From: JANPBY01 sp963805505
GTDB lineage: Bacteria > Actinomycetota > Actinomycetes > DATJPE01
Direction: 5' to 3'
Assembly (NCBI GenBank): GCA_963805505.1
Contig: CAWDUP010000007.1
Location: forward strand, 558,001-622,000
DNA length: 64,000 bases
Shown here: positions 12,667-21,704 of the stretch, in pieces
Numbering within the stretch: the stretch's first letter is position 1
Layout: each line of letters starts with the position of its first letter
Notes under the pieces: model-generated
Told to the model about the DNA's origin: nothing
Database searches by the model: none
Seen by the model: only the letters and a program-made list of their open reading frames with translations
Position numbers and translations under genes: made by a program

Positions 12667-13547
12667 GGCAGCACCATGGTTCCGACGCCGGCAGCGGTGA
12701 AGACCTCGAGGAGCAGGGCGTGCGGGACCCGCCCGTCGATCACATGGGCACGGGACACGCCCCCTTCGACAGCCTCCAGACAGGCCGTCATCTTTGGCAC
12801 CATCCCGGTCGACAGGCCGGGAATCAGCTGGGCGAGCTCGGCTGCGGTGAGGCTGCTGATCACCTCGTCGCTGGCCGGCCAGTCGGCGTACAAACCCTCG
12901 ACGTCAGTGAGGATCACCAGCTTCTCGGCGTCCAAGGCCACGGCCAAGGCGGCCGCCGCCCCATCAGCGTTCACGTTGTAGACGTCCCTGCCCCCACCGC
13001 CCTCGCCGCGAGCGACACTGCTCACCACCGGAATCAGCCCGTCGTCGAGGAGATTGGACACGAAGGTTGGTTGGACCTCGACCATGTCGCCGACCAGACC
13101 GATGTCGAGCTCCTCACCGTCGAAGACCAACCCTTTGCGCTTCGCGGTGAACACGTGGGCGTCTTCGCCGGACAGGCCCACGGCGTGCGGTCCGTGCGCG
13201 TTGATCAGCCCCACGACCTCTCGCTGAACCTGGCCCACCAGGACCATGCGGACGACGTCCATGGCCTCCGGGGTTGTCACGCGGTAGCCACCGCGAAACT
13301 CGCCCGGGATCCCCAGCCGGTCGAGCATCGCGGTGATCTGAGGACCACCACCGTGCACGACGACCACGCGGACCCCGCAGTACCGGAGGAACACGACGTC
13401 CTGGGCGAAAGAGCGCTTGAGCCCGTCGTCGGTCATAGCGTTGCCGCCGAGCTTCACCACAACCGTCCGGCCTCGAAACCGCTCGATCCACGGCAGGGCC
13501 TCGACCAGTATCTCCGCCTTGGCGAGGGCGTCAGCGTGTCGACTCAT
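12663..13547 (-). CDS. argB: Acetylglutamate kinase
   Basis: Phosphorylates N-acetylglutamate; in organisms with cyclic acetylation it is the usual point of arginine feedback. The Gly-rich motifs KLGGNAM and VVVHGGGPQI are present, with the substrate region VNADGAAAALAVAL. The ATG at 13547 (MSRHADALAKAE) is chosen: it gives the standard N-terminal helix and sits 10 nt after the argJ stop. A farther upstream ATG (13589) would overlap argJ by 32 nt. It overlaps argD by 4 nt. Confidence 0.95.
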   Translation of the reverse strand: MSRHADALAKAEILVEALPWIERFRGRTVVVKLGGNAMTDDGLKRSFAQDVVFLRYCGVRVVVVHGGGPQITAMLDRLGIPGEFRGGYRVTTPEAMDVVRMVLVGQVQREVVGLINAHGPHAVGLSGEDAHVFTAKRKGLVFDGEELDIGLVGDMVEVQPTFVSNLLDDGLIPVVSSVARGEGGGGRDVYNVNADGAAAALAVALDAEKLVILTDVEGLYADWPASDEVISSLTAAELAQLIPGLSTGMVPKMTACLEAVEGGVSRAHVIDGRVPHALLLEVFTAAGVGTMVLP

Positions 13548-13557
13548 CTCGGGTCGC

Positions 13558-14724
13558 TCATGACGAATACGCCGAGTTCTCGTGGACATAGTCGGCGGTC
13601 AGGTCGTTCGTCCACACCGACGCCGATGCGTCACCCGCGTCGAGATCGATGGCCACGTGTACGTCCCTGCCCGTCAGGTCGACGAGGGCGCGGTCCTCCC
13701 CCGCGGCGCCACCGACACAGACCTTGACGCCGTTGATCGCCACCGAAACCCGGTCCGGCTCGAAGTCGGCATGCGTCGTCCCGATCGCCGAAAGCACGCG
13801 ACCCCAGTTGGGATCCTCGCCGTGGACGGCGCACTTGAACAAGTTGCTTCGAGCAACAGCGCGGCCGGCCTCCACCGCCTCGTCCTCGCTCGCGGCGCCG
13901 ACGACCTCGATGCGGATGTCCTTGCTCGACCCTTCAGCGTCGCGGATGAGCTGCTGGGCGAGGTCGGTGCACACCCGACCGACAGCCTCCGCCAACACCT
14001 CGACCCCCGGCTCGACCCCTGAGGCTCCGGATGCGAGCAGGAGGACTGTGTCGTTGGTCGACATGCAGCCGTCAGAGTCGATCCGCTCGAAACTCGTGCG
14101 AACGGCCCGGCGGAGGGCGTGGTCGAGCGTCGCTGCGTCGGCCACCGCATCGGTGGTCAGCACCACGAGCATCGTCGCCAGCCCGGGCGCGAGCATCCCC
14201 GCCCCCTTCGCCATTCCCCCGACCACGAAACCCTCTGCTGAGTCCCTGTCGCCGGCGGACTGCTTGGGAGTGGTGTCGGTAGTCATGATGGCCTCGGCAG
14301 CGAACTGACCGCCCTCGGGCGACAGAGCGTGCACCGCGGCAGTGACCCCGGGGAGCAGGTCGTGCATGGGTAGCCGAACACCGATCAGGCCGGTTGAGCA
14401 GACCCCCACCTCACCCGCGCCGCAACCGATCAGGTCAGCGACGTGCTCGGCTGTGGCATGGACGTCGGCGAAGCCCGACGGTCCGGTGCACGCGTTCGCA
14501 CCGCCTGAGTTCAAGATCACCGCCTTGAGCTCGCCGGAGCGCAGGACCTGCTGCGACCACAGCACTGGCGCGGCCTTGAACCGGTTGGTCGTAAACACCC
14601 CGGCAGCGGCTGCACCGGGACCGTCATTCACCACGAGCGCCACGTCGCGGCGAGCGTCCGACTTCAAGCCGGCGGCGACGCCGGCAGCCCGGAACCCGCG
14701 AGGCGCCGTCACGCCTGTGCTCAT
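13558..14724 (-). CDS. argJ: Bifunctional ornithine acetyltransferase / N-acetylglutamate synthase
   Basis: Transfers the acetyl group from acetylornithine to glutamate, closing the acetyl cycle. 388 residues. The precursor cleaves itself between Ala183 and Thr184 in KGAGMLAPGLATML; Thr184 becomes the nucleophile of the beta chain. The AIMTTDTTPK segment is also conserved. ATG at 14724 overlaps the argC stop (ATGA). No separate acetylglutamate synthase is needed if this enzyme is bifunctional, but whether it is cannot be decided from sequence alone. Confidence 0.96.
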   Translation of the reverse strand: MSTGVTAPRGFRAAGVAAGLKSDARRDVALVVNDGPGAAAAGVFTTNRFKAAPVLWSQQVLRSGELKAVILNSGGANACTGPSGFADVHATAEHVADLIGCGAGEVGVCSTGLIGVRLPMHDLLPGVTAAVHALSPEGGQFAAEAIMTTDTTPKQSAGDRDSAEGFVVGGMAKGAGMLAPGLATMLVVLTTDAVADAATLDHALRRAVRTSFERIDSDGCMSTNDTVLLLASGASGVEPGVEVLAEAVGRVCTDLAQQLIRDAEGSSKDIRIEVVGAASEDEAVEAGRAVARSNLFKCAVHGEDPNWGRVLSAIGTTHADFEPDRVSVAINGVKVCVGGAAGEDRALVDLTGRDVHVAIDLDAGDASASVWTNDLTADYVHENSAYSS

Positions 14725-15737
14725 GGCGCAGTGCCGTTCGCCGAGAGACCTGCTGCCTCGGGCAGCCCAAGCATCAGGTTGACGTTCTGGATGGCCTGCC
14801 CGGCAGCACCCTTCCCCAGGTTGTCGATGGCGCAGGTGACGATCACCCGGCCACTGTCGACATCGACCGCGGCCTGAAGGTGGGCCGCGTTGGAGCCGAG
14901 CGTGCTTGCCGTGCGGGGTTGGCGATGCTCTTCGAGCACGCTGACGAACGGCTCGTGGGCATAGGCCTCCGTCAGCACCCGGCGAGCGTCCTCCGCGGTC
15001 GTCAGCGGGTTGGTTGGACGGGCCGTTACCGTGGCGAGGATTCCGCGCGGCATCGGGGCGAGCACCGGCGTGAGTGACATCGAGGTGGCACCGGTGGCCT
15101 GCTTGATCTCGGGAACGTGCTGATGGGCGCCGACCTTGTAGGCGCTCAGTCCACCGGCGACCTCGGCGGCGAGCAGATGCGGCTTGGCTGCGCGGCCAGC
15201 GCCTGAGGTGCCGCTTGCGGCCACCACGACCACGTCCTCGGGACAGACGACGCCTTGGTCGACGAGGGGGGCGAGAGCCAACGCCACAGCAGTCGCGTAG
15301 CAGCCCGGATTGGCGACGCGCGTGCTGTCGGCGATCCGGAGGCGCTGTCCGGGCAGCTCTGGCAGCCCGTACGTCCACTGCCCCGCATGCTCACCGCCGT
15401 AGTAGTCGACCCAAGCGGCAGCATCGGCCAGTCTGAAGTCGGCGCCGAGGTCGACGACACGCTGACTACTGGGCAGCTGCGCCACCAGGTGAGCGGACTC
15501 TCCGTGCGGCATGGCGAGCAGCACAAGGTCGGCGTCCGCAAGCACCATCGCCTCGGTGGGATCGAAAGTCAGGTCGGCGAGCTCGCTCAGGTGCGGATGA
15601 ACCTCGAGGACTGGCCGACCGACGCTTGCGGCGGCGCACACCGCACCGAGCTCCAGGTCTGGGTGCGCCAGGACGAGCCGCAGCAGCTCACCACCCGCAT
15701 ACCCGCTCGCTCCAGCCACCGACACCCGCAGACCCAT
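14721..15737 (-). CDS. argC: N-acetyl-gamma-glutamyl-phosphate reductase
   Basis: NADPH-dependent reductase that makes the semialdehyde used by ArgD. 338 residues. The nucleotide-binding GASGYAGGELLRL is at 9-21, and the catalytic Cys is in NPGCYATAVAL. It is the first gene of the operon. ATG 15737 (MGLRVSVAG) is chosen by family length; an in-frame ATG at 15752 adds MYTCA and falls inside the operator dyad. Neither start has a clear ribosome-binding site, which would suit a leaderless or short-leader mRNA. Confidence 0.94.
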   Translation of the reverse strand: MGLRVSVAGASGYAGGELLRLVLAHPDLELGAVCAAASVGRPVLEVHPHLSELADLTFDPTEAMVLADADLVLLAMPHGESAHLVAQLPSSQRVVDLGADFRLADAAAWVDYYGGEHAGQWTYGLPELPGQRLRIADSTRVANPGCYATAVALALAPLVDQGVVCPEDVVVVAASGTSGAGRAAKPHLLAAEVAGGLSAYKVGAHQHVPEIKQATGATSMSLTPVLAPMPRGILATVTARPTNPLTTAEDARRVLTEAYAHEPFVSVLEEHRQPRTASTLGSNAAHLQAAVDVDSGRVIVTCAIDNLGKGAAGQAIQNVNLMLGLPEAAGLSANGTAP

Positions 15738-15741
15738 GGCA

Positions 15742-15774
15742 CATGTATACATGAGTCTGCAATTTCATGCATAA
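15742..15774 (-). promoter_or_regulatory. ARG-box-like operator before argC
   Basis: Two adjacent symmetric elements lie just before argC: a perfect 12-bp palindrome CATGTATACATG (15742-15753) and TGCATGAAATTGCA (minus strand, 15772-15759). AT-rich paired half-sites spaced in this way are typical ArgR targets, and argR is in the same operon. The region is strikingly AT-rich against its surroundings. A TATACA could act as -10, so repressor binding would cover the promoter. Confidence 0.6.
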
Positions 15775-15793
15775 CCTTGCGACCGCCCGAGGG

Positions 15794-18310
15794 TCAGGAT
15801 CGAAGGACGGCACCGACCAGCCGCTGCGCTTCGGCCACGGCGGCGTCCTTGGCTGCCGATGCCTCCTCGACGGTCAGCGTGCGGTCCGGGGCGCGGAAGC
15901 GAAGCGCGTAGGCCATCGACTTGCGCCCGTCGCCAAGCCGCTCGTCCCGGTAGACGTCGAAGAGCCGCAACGATTCCAGCAAGCCGCCCGCTCCCGCGCG
16001 CAGCGCCCCCTCGAGATCTGCCGCGGTCACCTCCTCGGCGACAACCAGGGCGACGTCCTCCTTGGCGATCGGGAAGGTGGACAGGGACGGTCCGGTGTCC
16101 AGGTCCTCGGCGTAGGCGGCCAGCGTCGTCAGATCGACCTCGAGTCCGACACTGCGATCGGGCAGACCGAACGCCTCGCACACCTTGGGTGCCAGCTCGC
16201 CTGCGTAGCCCACGTGCAACGGCTCGGTCCCGTCACCCGAGATGTCAACGAGCAGCTCGGCGCAGCGGCCGGGATGCCATGGCGGCCGTTGGGCGCCGCG
16301 CACGACCAGTGGTGCGTCGATCGATGACGCTGCCTGGCGAGCCAGCTCGACAGCGTCGGCCCAGGTGGCAGACCGACCCTCGCCCCACCACCCGGTCGCC
16401 TCGAGCTGCCCCGTCAGGACGGCAGCAACGTGGATGGGCTGGTCGGGCAGTGCAGCGTCGAGCGCTTCGATCTCCTGAGGCGTCGGACGGCGATCGACGG
16501 GAGGGCGGGGAGCTGGGCCAGCGCCCGGTCTGGCGCGGAATGTCCGACCGATCTCGTAGATCGCCAGATCGGTGAAGCCACGGCGGACGTTGCGCTGCGC
16601 CACCGGAACCAGGGCCTGCATCAACCCGGAGCGCAGGTAGGGCTCCTCGTCGGACAGCGGGTTCGCGAGCCTGACGAGCCGGCGCCGCTCGTCATCGTCG
16701 GGTATGCCGAGGGCATCGAGGGTCTGCTCGCCGACGAACGGGTAGCAGCGCACCTCGGTCAACCCTGCTCCAGCGAAGGTACGCGCCACCATGAGCGCGT
16801 GGCGCTTGCCGGTGCCCACACCTCGCCCAGGTGGCGTAGGGCGAAGCACGGACGGCACGCGGTCGTAGCCCTCGAGACGAATGACCTCTTCGGCCAGGTC
16901 GTTGGGGTCGGTGAGGTCCGGCCGCCACGAGGGCGGCGTGACCTCGACCAGACCCTCGGAAGCTTCGCTGACCGCGCACCCGACGTCCACGAGACGGCGC
17001 CGTACGACCTCTGGTGCGTAATCGACGCCCGCGACCTGGCCGGAGTGCGCCAGGGAGGTGCGGACGGTGATCTGGTCGGCGCGGTCATCCACCTCGCTGA
17101 CGCCGACGTAGGTCGCTGTGCCGAGCTCGATGAGCAAAGCGCAGGCGCGGGCGCTTGCGACCGGCGGCAGCTGCGGATCGACCCCACGCTCGAAGCGCCG
17201 CGAAGCCTCGGTGGACAGCTTGTGGCGCTTGGACTGCCGGGCCGCTGTGACCGGCATGAAATGCGCGGCCTCGATGACCAGCTCGGTGCTCGACCCATCG
17301 ATCTCGGTCGTGGCGCCGCCCATCGTGCCGGCAATGGCGATCGGGCCGGAGCTGTCGGTGATCAACAGATCGTCGGGGTCGAGTTGGCGGGTCTGGCCGT
17401 CCAGGGTGGTCAGGTGCTCGCCGACAGCCGCTCGGCGGACGACCAGCTCGCCCTGCAGCCGCTTCTCGTCGAAGGCGTGCAGCGGCTGCCCGAGCTCAAG
17501 CATGACGTAGTTGGTGACGTCGACGGCCAGACTGATCGGTCGCATCCCAGCTAGGTGCAGTCGGGTCTGCAGCCACAGCGGACTGCGTGCGTTCGGGTCG
17601 AAACCGCTGACCCGCCGCAGGACGATCCGGTCTGCGCCAGTCGGGTCAGCGATGGAGACCGGATGGCCGGGTGTTCCGGTGTCGCCGGGAAGTTCGACGT
17701 CGGCAGGGTCGTGGAACGCGACGCCGTACGCCGTGGCTGCCTCCCTGGCCACGCCACGCATCGACAGGCAGTAGCCGCGGTCGGGAGTGACGGCGATGTC
17801 GAGCACGGCGTCTGGCAGGCCCATCAGCTCGGCTGCGTCGTCGCCGGGCGACACGGTCGCGGCGACGTCGGGCGGGATCACGTAGATGCCTTCGTGGTCG
17901 TCGCCCACACCTAGTTCACGAACCGAGCAGATCATCCCGTCGCTGAGGTGGCCGTAGGTCTTGCGCGCAGAGACCTCGAAACCTCCGGGCAGCACCCCAC
18001 CGGCCAGGATGACCACGACGAGGTCGCCGACCGCGAAGTTTGGCGCACCGCACACGATCCCTCGGCCCGAATCGTCCACGGGGTTGTGAGCCCCGACATC
18101 GACCTGGCACCAGCGGATGGTCTTCCCGTTCTTCTGGGGCTCCTCCACAAAATCGAGCACCCTGCCCACGACAAGCGGCCCGGAGACGACGTACTCCTCG
18201 ACCATCTCGACTTCGAGTCCTACCCGCGTCAGTCGGTCGGCGATGGCGCGCGGTGTCTCAGTGGCGGGGATGTCGACAAGTGATCGCAGCCACCGCAAGG
18301 GGACGCGCAT
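15794..18310 (-). CDS. pheT: Phenylalanyl-tRNA synthetase, beta subunit
   Basis: The large subunit of the alpha2-beta2 enzyme; it carries the editing domain. 838 residues, normal length. In order: an OB-fold tRNA-binding segment (about 40-155), the B3/B4 editing domain (about 210-380), B5, the catalytic-like core (about 480-720) and the C-terminal anticodon-binding ferredoxin-like domain (about 745-838). The start ATG shares one base with the pheS stop (TGATG), so the subunits are made by coupled translation. Confidence 0.96.
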   Translation of the reverse strand: MRVPLRWLRSLVDIPATETPRAIADRLTRVGLEVEMVEEYVVSGPLVVGRVLDFVEEPQKNGKTIRWCQVDVGAHNPVDDSGRGIVCGAPNFAVGDLVVVILAGGVLPGGFEVSARKTYGHLSDGMICSVRELGVGDDHEGIYVIPPDVAATVSPGDDAAELMGLPDAVLDIAVTPDRGYCLSMRGVAREAATAYGVAFHDPADVELPGDTGTPGHPVSIADPTGADRIVLRRVSGFDPNARSPLWLQTRLHLAGMRPISLAVDVTNYVMLELGQPLHAFDEKRLQGELVVRRAAVGEHLTTLDGQTRQLDPDDLLITDSSGPIAIAGTMGGATTEIDGSSTELVIEAAHFMPVTAARQSKRHKLSTEASRRFERGVDPQLPPVASARACALLIELGTATYVGVSEVDDRADQITVRTSLAHSGQVAGVDYAPEVVRRRLVDVGCAVSEASEGLVEVTPPSWRPDLTDPNDLAEEVIRLEGYDRVPSVLRPTPPGRGVGTGKRHALMVARTFAGAGLTEVRCYPFVGEQTLDALGIPDDDERRRLVRLANPLSDEEPYLRSGLMQALVPVAQRNVRRGFTDLAIYEIGRTFRARPGAGPAPRPPVDRRPTPQEIEALDAALPDQPIHVAAVLTGQLEATGWWGEGRSATWADAVELARQAASSIDAPLVVRGAQRPPWHPGRCAELLVDISGDGTEPLHVGYAGELAPKVCEAFGLPDRSVGLEVDLTTLAAYAEDLDTGPSLSTFPIAKEDVALVVAEEVTAADLEGALRAGAGGLLESLRLFDVYRDERLGDGRKSMAYALRFRAPDRTLTVEEASAAKDAAVAEAQRLVGAVLRS

Positions 18311-19419
18311 CAGACCTCCATGCCGAAAGCCTGGGTGAACCGGATGTCACCCTCGACCATGTCGCGCATGTCGCGGACATCGTTGCGGAACATCAGGGTT
18401 CGCTCGATGCCCATACCGAAGGCGAAGCCGCTGTAACGCTCAGGGTCGATGCCGCAGGCGATGAGCACCCGGGGGTTCACGACGCCGCAGCCACCCCACT
18501 CGATCCAGCCCTCGCTGGAGCAGGTACGGCACGGATTGTCCGGATCGCCCACCGACTCCCCTCGGCAGACGAAGCACTGCAGGTCGACCTCGGCGCTCGG
18601 CTCGGTGAACGGGAAGTACGAGGGACGGAGGCGCGTCCGGATGTTGTCGCCGAACATGGCCCCGGCGAAGTGGTCGAGGGTGCCCTTGAGATCGGCCAGC
18701 GTGATGCCTTCGTCGACCACGAGACCTTCCACCTGACCGAAAACCGGCGTGTGCGTGGCATCGAGCTCGTCGGTGCGATAGACCCGGCCCGGGCAAACCA
18801 CGTAGATCGGTGGGTCCTGGGCCAGCATCGTGCGGATCTGCACTGGGGAGGTCTGGGTGCGCAGGACCAGACCATTCTCGGGTGGGTCGATGAAGAAGGT
18901 GTCCTGCATGCTGCGGGCCGGGTGGTCGGGCGGCATGTTGAGTGCGTCGAAGTTGAACCACTCGGCTTCCACCTCGGGACCGTCTGCGATCTCGTAGCCC
19001 ATGGCCACGAAGACCTCACCGATGCGCTCCATCAAGGTGGTGAGGGGATGCCGGGCGCCCTGGGGCCGGCGGTCATAGGGCAGCGTGACGTCGACCGCTT
19101 CTTGAACGAGAACGCGCGCGTCACGCTCTTCCTCCAGGGCCGACTGGCGGGCTTCGAGCGCCGCCCGTAGGGCCTGCCGGGCCTCGCCCACCCGTCTTCC
19201 GGCCTCGGCCTTGGCCTGTGGGGGCAGCGCGCCGATCTCCCGGTTGGCCAGCGCGAGCGGGCTGCGGTCGCCGGCGTGCGCCAACCGGGCAGCCTTGAGC
19301 TGCTCGAGGTCGACAGCACTCGCAATCGCCGCGAGCCCCTCGTCCCGGGCGCGAGCCACCTCGTCAGGGTGCAGCGGGGTGACCTCAACCGGGTCGAAAC
19401 TGCTGTTGGGAGCGGACAC
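18310..19419 (-). CDS. pheS: Phenylalanyl-tRNA synthetase, alpha subunit
   Basis: The catalytic subunit. 369 residues: an N-terminal coiled coil (about 15-105) that binds tRNA, then the class II core. Motif 2 region is RVYRTDELDATHTPVFGQVEG and motif 3 includes GFAFGMGIERTLM near the C-terminus. Starts at GTG 19419. A TAGAGT -10-like box ends 8 nt before the start codon, so the mRNA may have almost no leader. No Phe-rich leader peptide or T-box is visible upstream. Confidence 0.96.
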   Translation of the reverse strand: MSAPNSSFDPVEVTPLHPDEVARARDEGLAAIASAVDLEQLKAARLAHAGDRSPLALANREIGALPPQAKAEAGRRVGEARQALRAALEARQSALEEERDARVLVQEAVDVTLPYDRRPQGARHPLTTLMERIGEVFVAMGYEIADGPEVEAEWFNFDALNMPPDHPARSMQDTFFIDPPENGLVLRTQTSPVQIRTMLAQDPPIYVVCPGRVYRTDELDATHTPVFGQVEGLVVDEGITLADLKGTLDHFAGAMFGDNIRTRLRPSYFPFTEPSAEVDLQCFVCRGESVGDPDNPCRTCSSEGWIEWGGCGVVNPRVLIACGIDPERYSGFAFGMGIERTLMFRNDVRDMRDMVEGDIRFTQAFGMEV

Positions 19420-19427
19420 AACTGCGA

Positions 19428-19433
19428 ACTCTA
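19428..19433 (-). promoter_or_regulatory. Candidate -10 box of pheS-pheT
   Basis: TAGAGT on the minus strand ends 8 nt before the GTG of pheS. No good -35 and no ribosome-binding site are seen, which fits a short-leader transcript. Confidence 0.4.
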
Positions 19434-19536
19434 CTGAGAGTCCCTGGCATTCTCCGACCCGGTTTCTCGCCGCGACGGCACATGCCCCGAATGGAGGCGG
19501 TCGAGCCCCCCGGCCTGCAGCACCGGCCGCCGCGGC

Positions 19537-20295
19537 TCATGCCTCGGACATGACCTCCGGCGCGGCGGGTCCGAGGTCGGCAGCCGCCCGCTCGGCAAGG
19601 ATGCGCTCCACCTCGTCGAGCTCGTGCTGGGGCACCGGAGGACTCTCCACTCGCGAGACGCCGTTGTGAGCCGTGATGTATTTCTCCAGCTCCGGTCCGG
19701 ACTCCCAGGACGTGATGAGGCAGTAGCGCGGCGTCGTACCCGGGTGGTAGACGGCGTGGTAGAGCCGCTGGGTGTCGACGATGAGCTGCGCACCCGCCGC
19801 CAGGGGGATCCTCGATTCGGTGGACGGATCATCCTTGACCTCGCGCAGCACCATCACCGAGTCCGGGTCGTCGGTCAGGTTGAAGAAGCCGCGCACGATC
19901 CATCCGGTGCCGTCCGGGTTGAGACGGTTGTTGTCGTCGATGTGCAAGTTGCGCGTGACCGTCTCGGCATAGGTGTTGGGCTGCAGCTCGATGACCCGGC
20001 AGCGACCGATGTTGGCGCCAGGCTCCTGCGCGCGGGCTTTCAACCGGGGAGCCTTTGCGACGTTCTCCTCGACCCAGACGCCGTCCTTGTCGGTCTTGGG
20101 CGGGTCGTGGTGCCAGAAGCCGTTGCACTCCATGTCCCCGTAGGCGCTGGCCAACGGTGCGAAACGTGTGTCGCCGGAGGACTTCCAGTCCACGAAGTGG
20201 AGATCGTTCCACTCGGCCGGATCCTGGCTCTGGTCGTAGGGGTCAAGGACGACGTAGCCGGTCTCCTCGAACTGCTCCAGCTTGGTGTAGCCCAC
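19537..20295 (-). CDS. Unrecognised protein with HxD...H...R pattern, oxygenase-like
   Basis: 252 residues from GTG 20295, which sits 6 nt after a perfect AGGAGG. I do not recognise a named family. NLHIDDNN (near residue 118) gives an HxD pair; about 80 residues later LYHAVYHP and then TTPRYCLITSW give a distal His and an Arg. This spacing is that of 2-oxoglutarate/Fe(II) or phytanoyl-CoA-type jelly-roll oxygenases; that assignment is an inference. Aromatic-rich segments such as CNGFWHHDPP add other possible metal ligands. No signal peptide or membrane segment. It lies alone between pheS and the methyltransferase gene, on the same strand as both; nothing in its neighbours points to a substrate. 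Confidence 0.75.
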   Translation of the reverse strand: MGYTKLEQFEETGYVVLDPYDQSQDPAEWNDLHFVDWKSSGDTRFAPLASAYGDMECNGFWHHDPPKTDKDGVWVEENVAKAPRLKARAQEPGANIGRCRVIELQPNTYAETVTRNLHIDDNNRLNPDGTGWIVRGFFNLTDDPDSVMVLREVKDDPSTESRIPLAAGAQLIVDTQRLYHAVYHPGTTPRYCLITSWESGPELEKYITAHNGVSRVESPPVPQHELDEVERILAERAAADLGPAAPEVMSEA

Positions 20296-20389
20296 GGGGT
20301 TCCTCCTCGGGTGTACGGCTTCGCTCAATGGTGCCGCGACGCCGCCGCCGCGCCAAACCGGACGCGCGGGTAGGTCCGTAGGCACCGGC

Positions 20390-21229
20390 CTATCGGAGGG
20401 CTCGGGCGGACGCGTAGAGACAGACCGCCGCGGCGGTGGCCAGATTCAGCGACTCGGCACGGCCGTAGATGGGGACTCGCACGACCGCGTCGCACAGGGC
20501 CAAGGTCGAGTCGGGCAGGCCCCACGCCTCGTTCCCGAAGACCCAGGCGGTTGGCACGGCCAACGCGCCGCCGTCGATCTCCGCATCGAGGTCACGATCG
20601 CCCGCGCCATCGGCAGCGATGACCCGCAGCCCGGCCGCTCGCAGTCCGCCGATCCCTTCCTCGATCGGCACCCCGACGGCAAGCGGCAGGTGGAACAGCG
20701 ACCCCGCGCTGGCCCGGACGCACTTGCCGTTGTAGGGATCCACCGATGCTTCGCTGAGAACCACGCCATCGGCCCCAGCCGCATCCGCCACCCGCACCAC
20801 GGTGCCGGCATTGCCGGGGTCGCGCACGTGGGCCAGGAACGCCACCAGCGAGGCCGTACGTCTCCCCTGGTCGCCGTTCGAGGCCAGCAGCTCCTCGAGG
20901 GTTACGTCGAGGAAGCCGCAGACGGCCACAACACCTTGCGGTGTGACCGTCTGGGTCAGCTCAGCGAGCACCTCCGCGCCGATCAGGTCGACGTTGAGCC
21001 CCACCGCCCGCGCGGCGGCCAGGAGTTCCGGGTGGCGCGAACCGGCGTCACCGGTCACGTAGATCCGGTGCACGAGCCCGGGATGGTCGCCAGCGGCAGC
21101 CACCGCCTCACGAACCGCCTGCGGGCCCTCGACGAGGAACGCGCGGTCTTGGCTGCGGAAGGAGCGCTTCAACAACCGGCGGGCCGCCGTCACCCGCTTG
21201 TTGCGCGGGGACAGCGGCCCGTCGGTCAT
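20390..21229 (-). CDS. RNA 2'-O-methyltransferase, TrmH/SpoU family
   Basis: A SPOUT methyltransferase, probably acting on rRNA or tRNA. 279 residues: an N-terminal substrate-binding part (about 1-105) and the knotted SAM-binding domain, with motif 1 VRDPGNAGTVVRVADA, motif 2 VFGNEAWGL and motif 3 VPIYGRAESLNLATAAAVCLY. It follows rplT by 60 bp, and this infC-rpmI-rplT-SpoU-pheS order is common in actinobacteria. The exact target nucleotide cannot be told from sequence. Confidence 0.9.
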   Translation of the reverse strand: MTDGPLSPRNKRVTAARRLLKRSFRSQDRAFLVEGPQAVREAVAAAGDHPGLVHRIYVTGDAGSRHPELLAAARAVGLNVDLIGAEVLAELTQTVTPQGVVAVCGFLDVTLEELLASNGDQGRRTASLVAFLAHVRDPGNAGTVVRVADAAGADGVVLSEASVDPYNGKCVRASAGSLFHLPLAVGVPIEEGIGGLRAAGLRVIAADGAGDRDLDAEIDGGALAVPTAWVFGNEAWGLPDSTLALCDAVVRVPIYGRAESLNLATAAAVCLYASARALR

Positions 21230-21273
21230 GAGTGGTGCCTGCTCTGGACGCTCACTGGCGCCTCGGCGGTCTG

Positions 21274-21299
21274 GGCTGCCTGAGTCGGGTCAGGCAGCC
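21274..21299 (-). terminator. Strong hairpin at the end of rplT
   Basis: GGCTGCCTGA and TCAGGCAGCC form a perfect 10-bp stem with a 6-nt loop. The rplT stop codon lies in the stem. No U tract follows, so it may stall or stabilise the mRNA 3' end rather than act as a classic terminator. Confidence 0.6.
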
Positions 21300-21670
21300 G
21301 GAGCGTTGCGGTCAGCCGGGAGGGCGGCCTTGGCCACCTCGACCAACGCGGTGAAGGCGGCCGGGTCATTGACCGCGAGCTCGGCCAGCATCCGGCGGTC
21401 GACCTCCACATCGGCGGCTTTGAGGCCCTGGATCAGTCGGTTGTAGGTGAGGCCGTTCGCGCGGGACGCGGCGTTGATCCGCTGGATCCAGAGCTGGCGG
21501 AAGTCACCCTTGCGCTTCTTGCGGTCGCCGTAGGAGTAGACGAGGGAATGGGTGACCTGCTCCTTGGCCTTGCGATACAGCCGTGAGCGCTGACCGCGGT
21601 AGCCGCTGGCCCGCTCGAGGACGACCCTGCGCTTCTTGTGGGCGTTGACCGCCCGCTTGACGCGTGCCAT
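21290..21670 (-). CDS. rplT: 50S ribosomal protein L20
   Basis: 126 residues, beginning MARVKRAVNAHKKRR, the canonical L20 start. The basic N-terminal extension binds 23S rRNA, and the globular C-terminal domain begins near residue 60 (LWIQRINAASRANGLTYN). In other bacteria L20 represses its own operon; the structured leader upstream of infC is the obvious place for that here, which is an inference. It follows rpmI by 34 bp. Confidence 0.97.
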   Translation of the reverse strand: MARVKRAVNAHKKRRVVLERASGYRGQRSRLYRKAKEQVTHSLVYSYGDRKKRKGDFRQLWIQRINAASRANGLTYNRLIQGLKAADVEVDRRMLAELAVNDPAAFTALVEVAKAALPADRNAPAA

Positions 21671-21704
21671 GACAAAACTCCTGGAGGAAGAAGGGGGACG
21701 AGGG

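Noticed and set aside
16430..17554. A 374-codon plus-strand frame opposite pheT
   Set aside because: Antisense shadow produced by codon bias; pheT is complete on the other strand.
19420..19536. T-box or Phe leader peptide before pheS
   Set aside because: No T-box sequence, no Phe-rich short frame, and the likely transcription start is next to the GTG.
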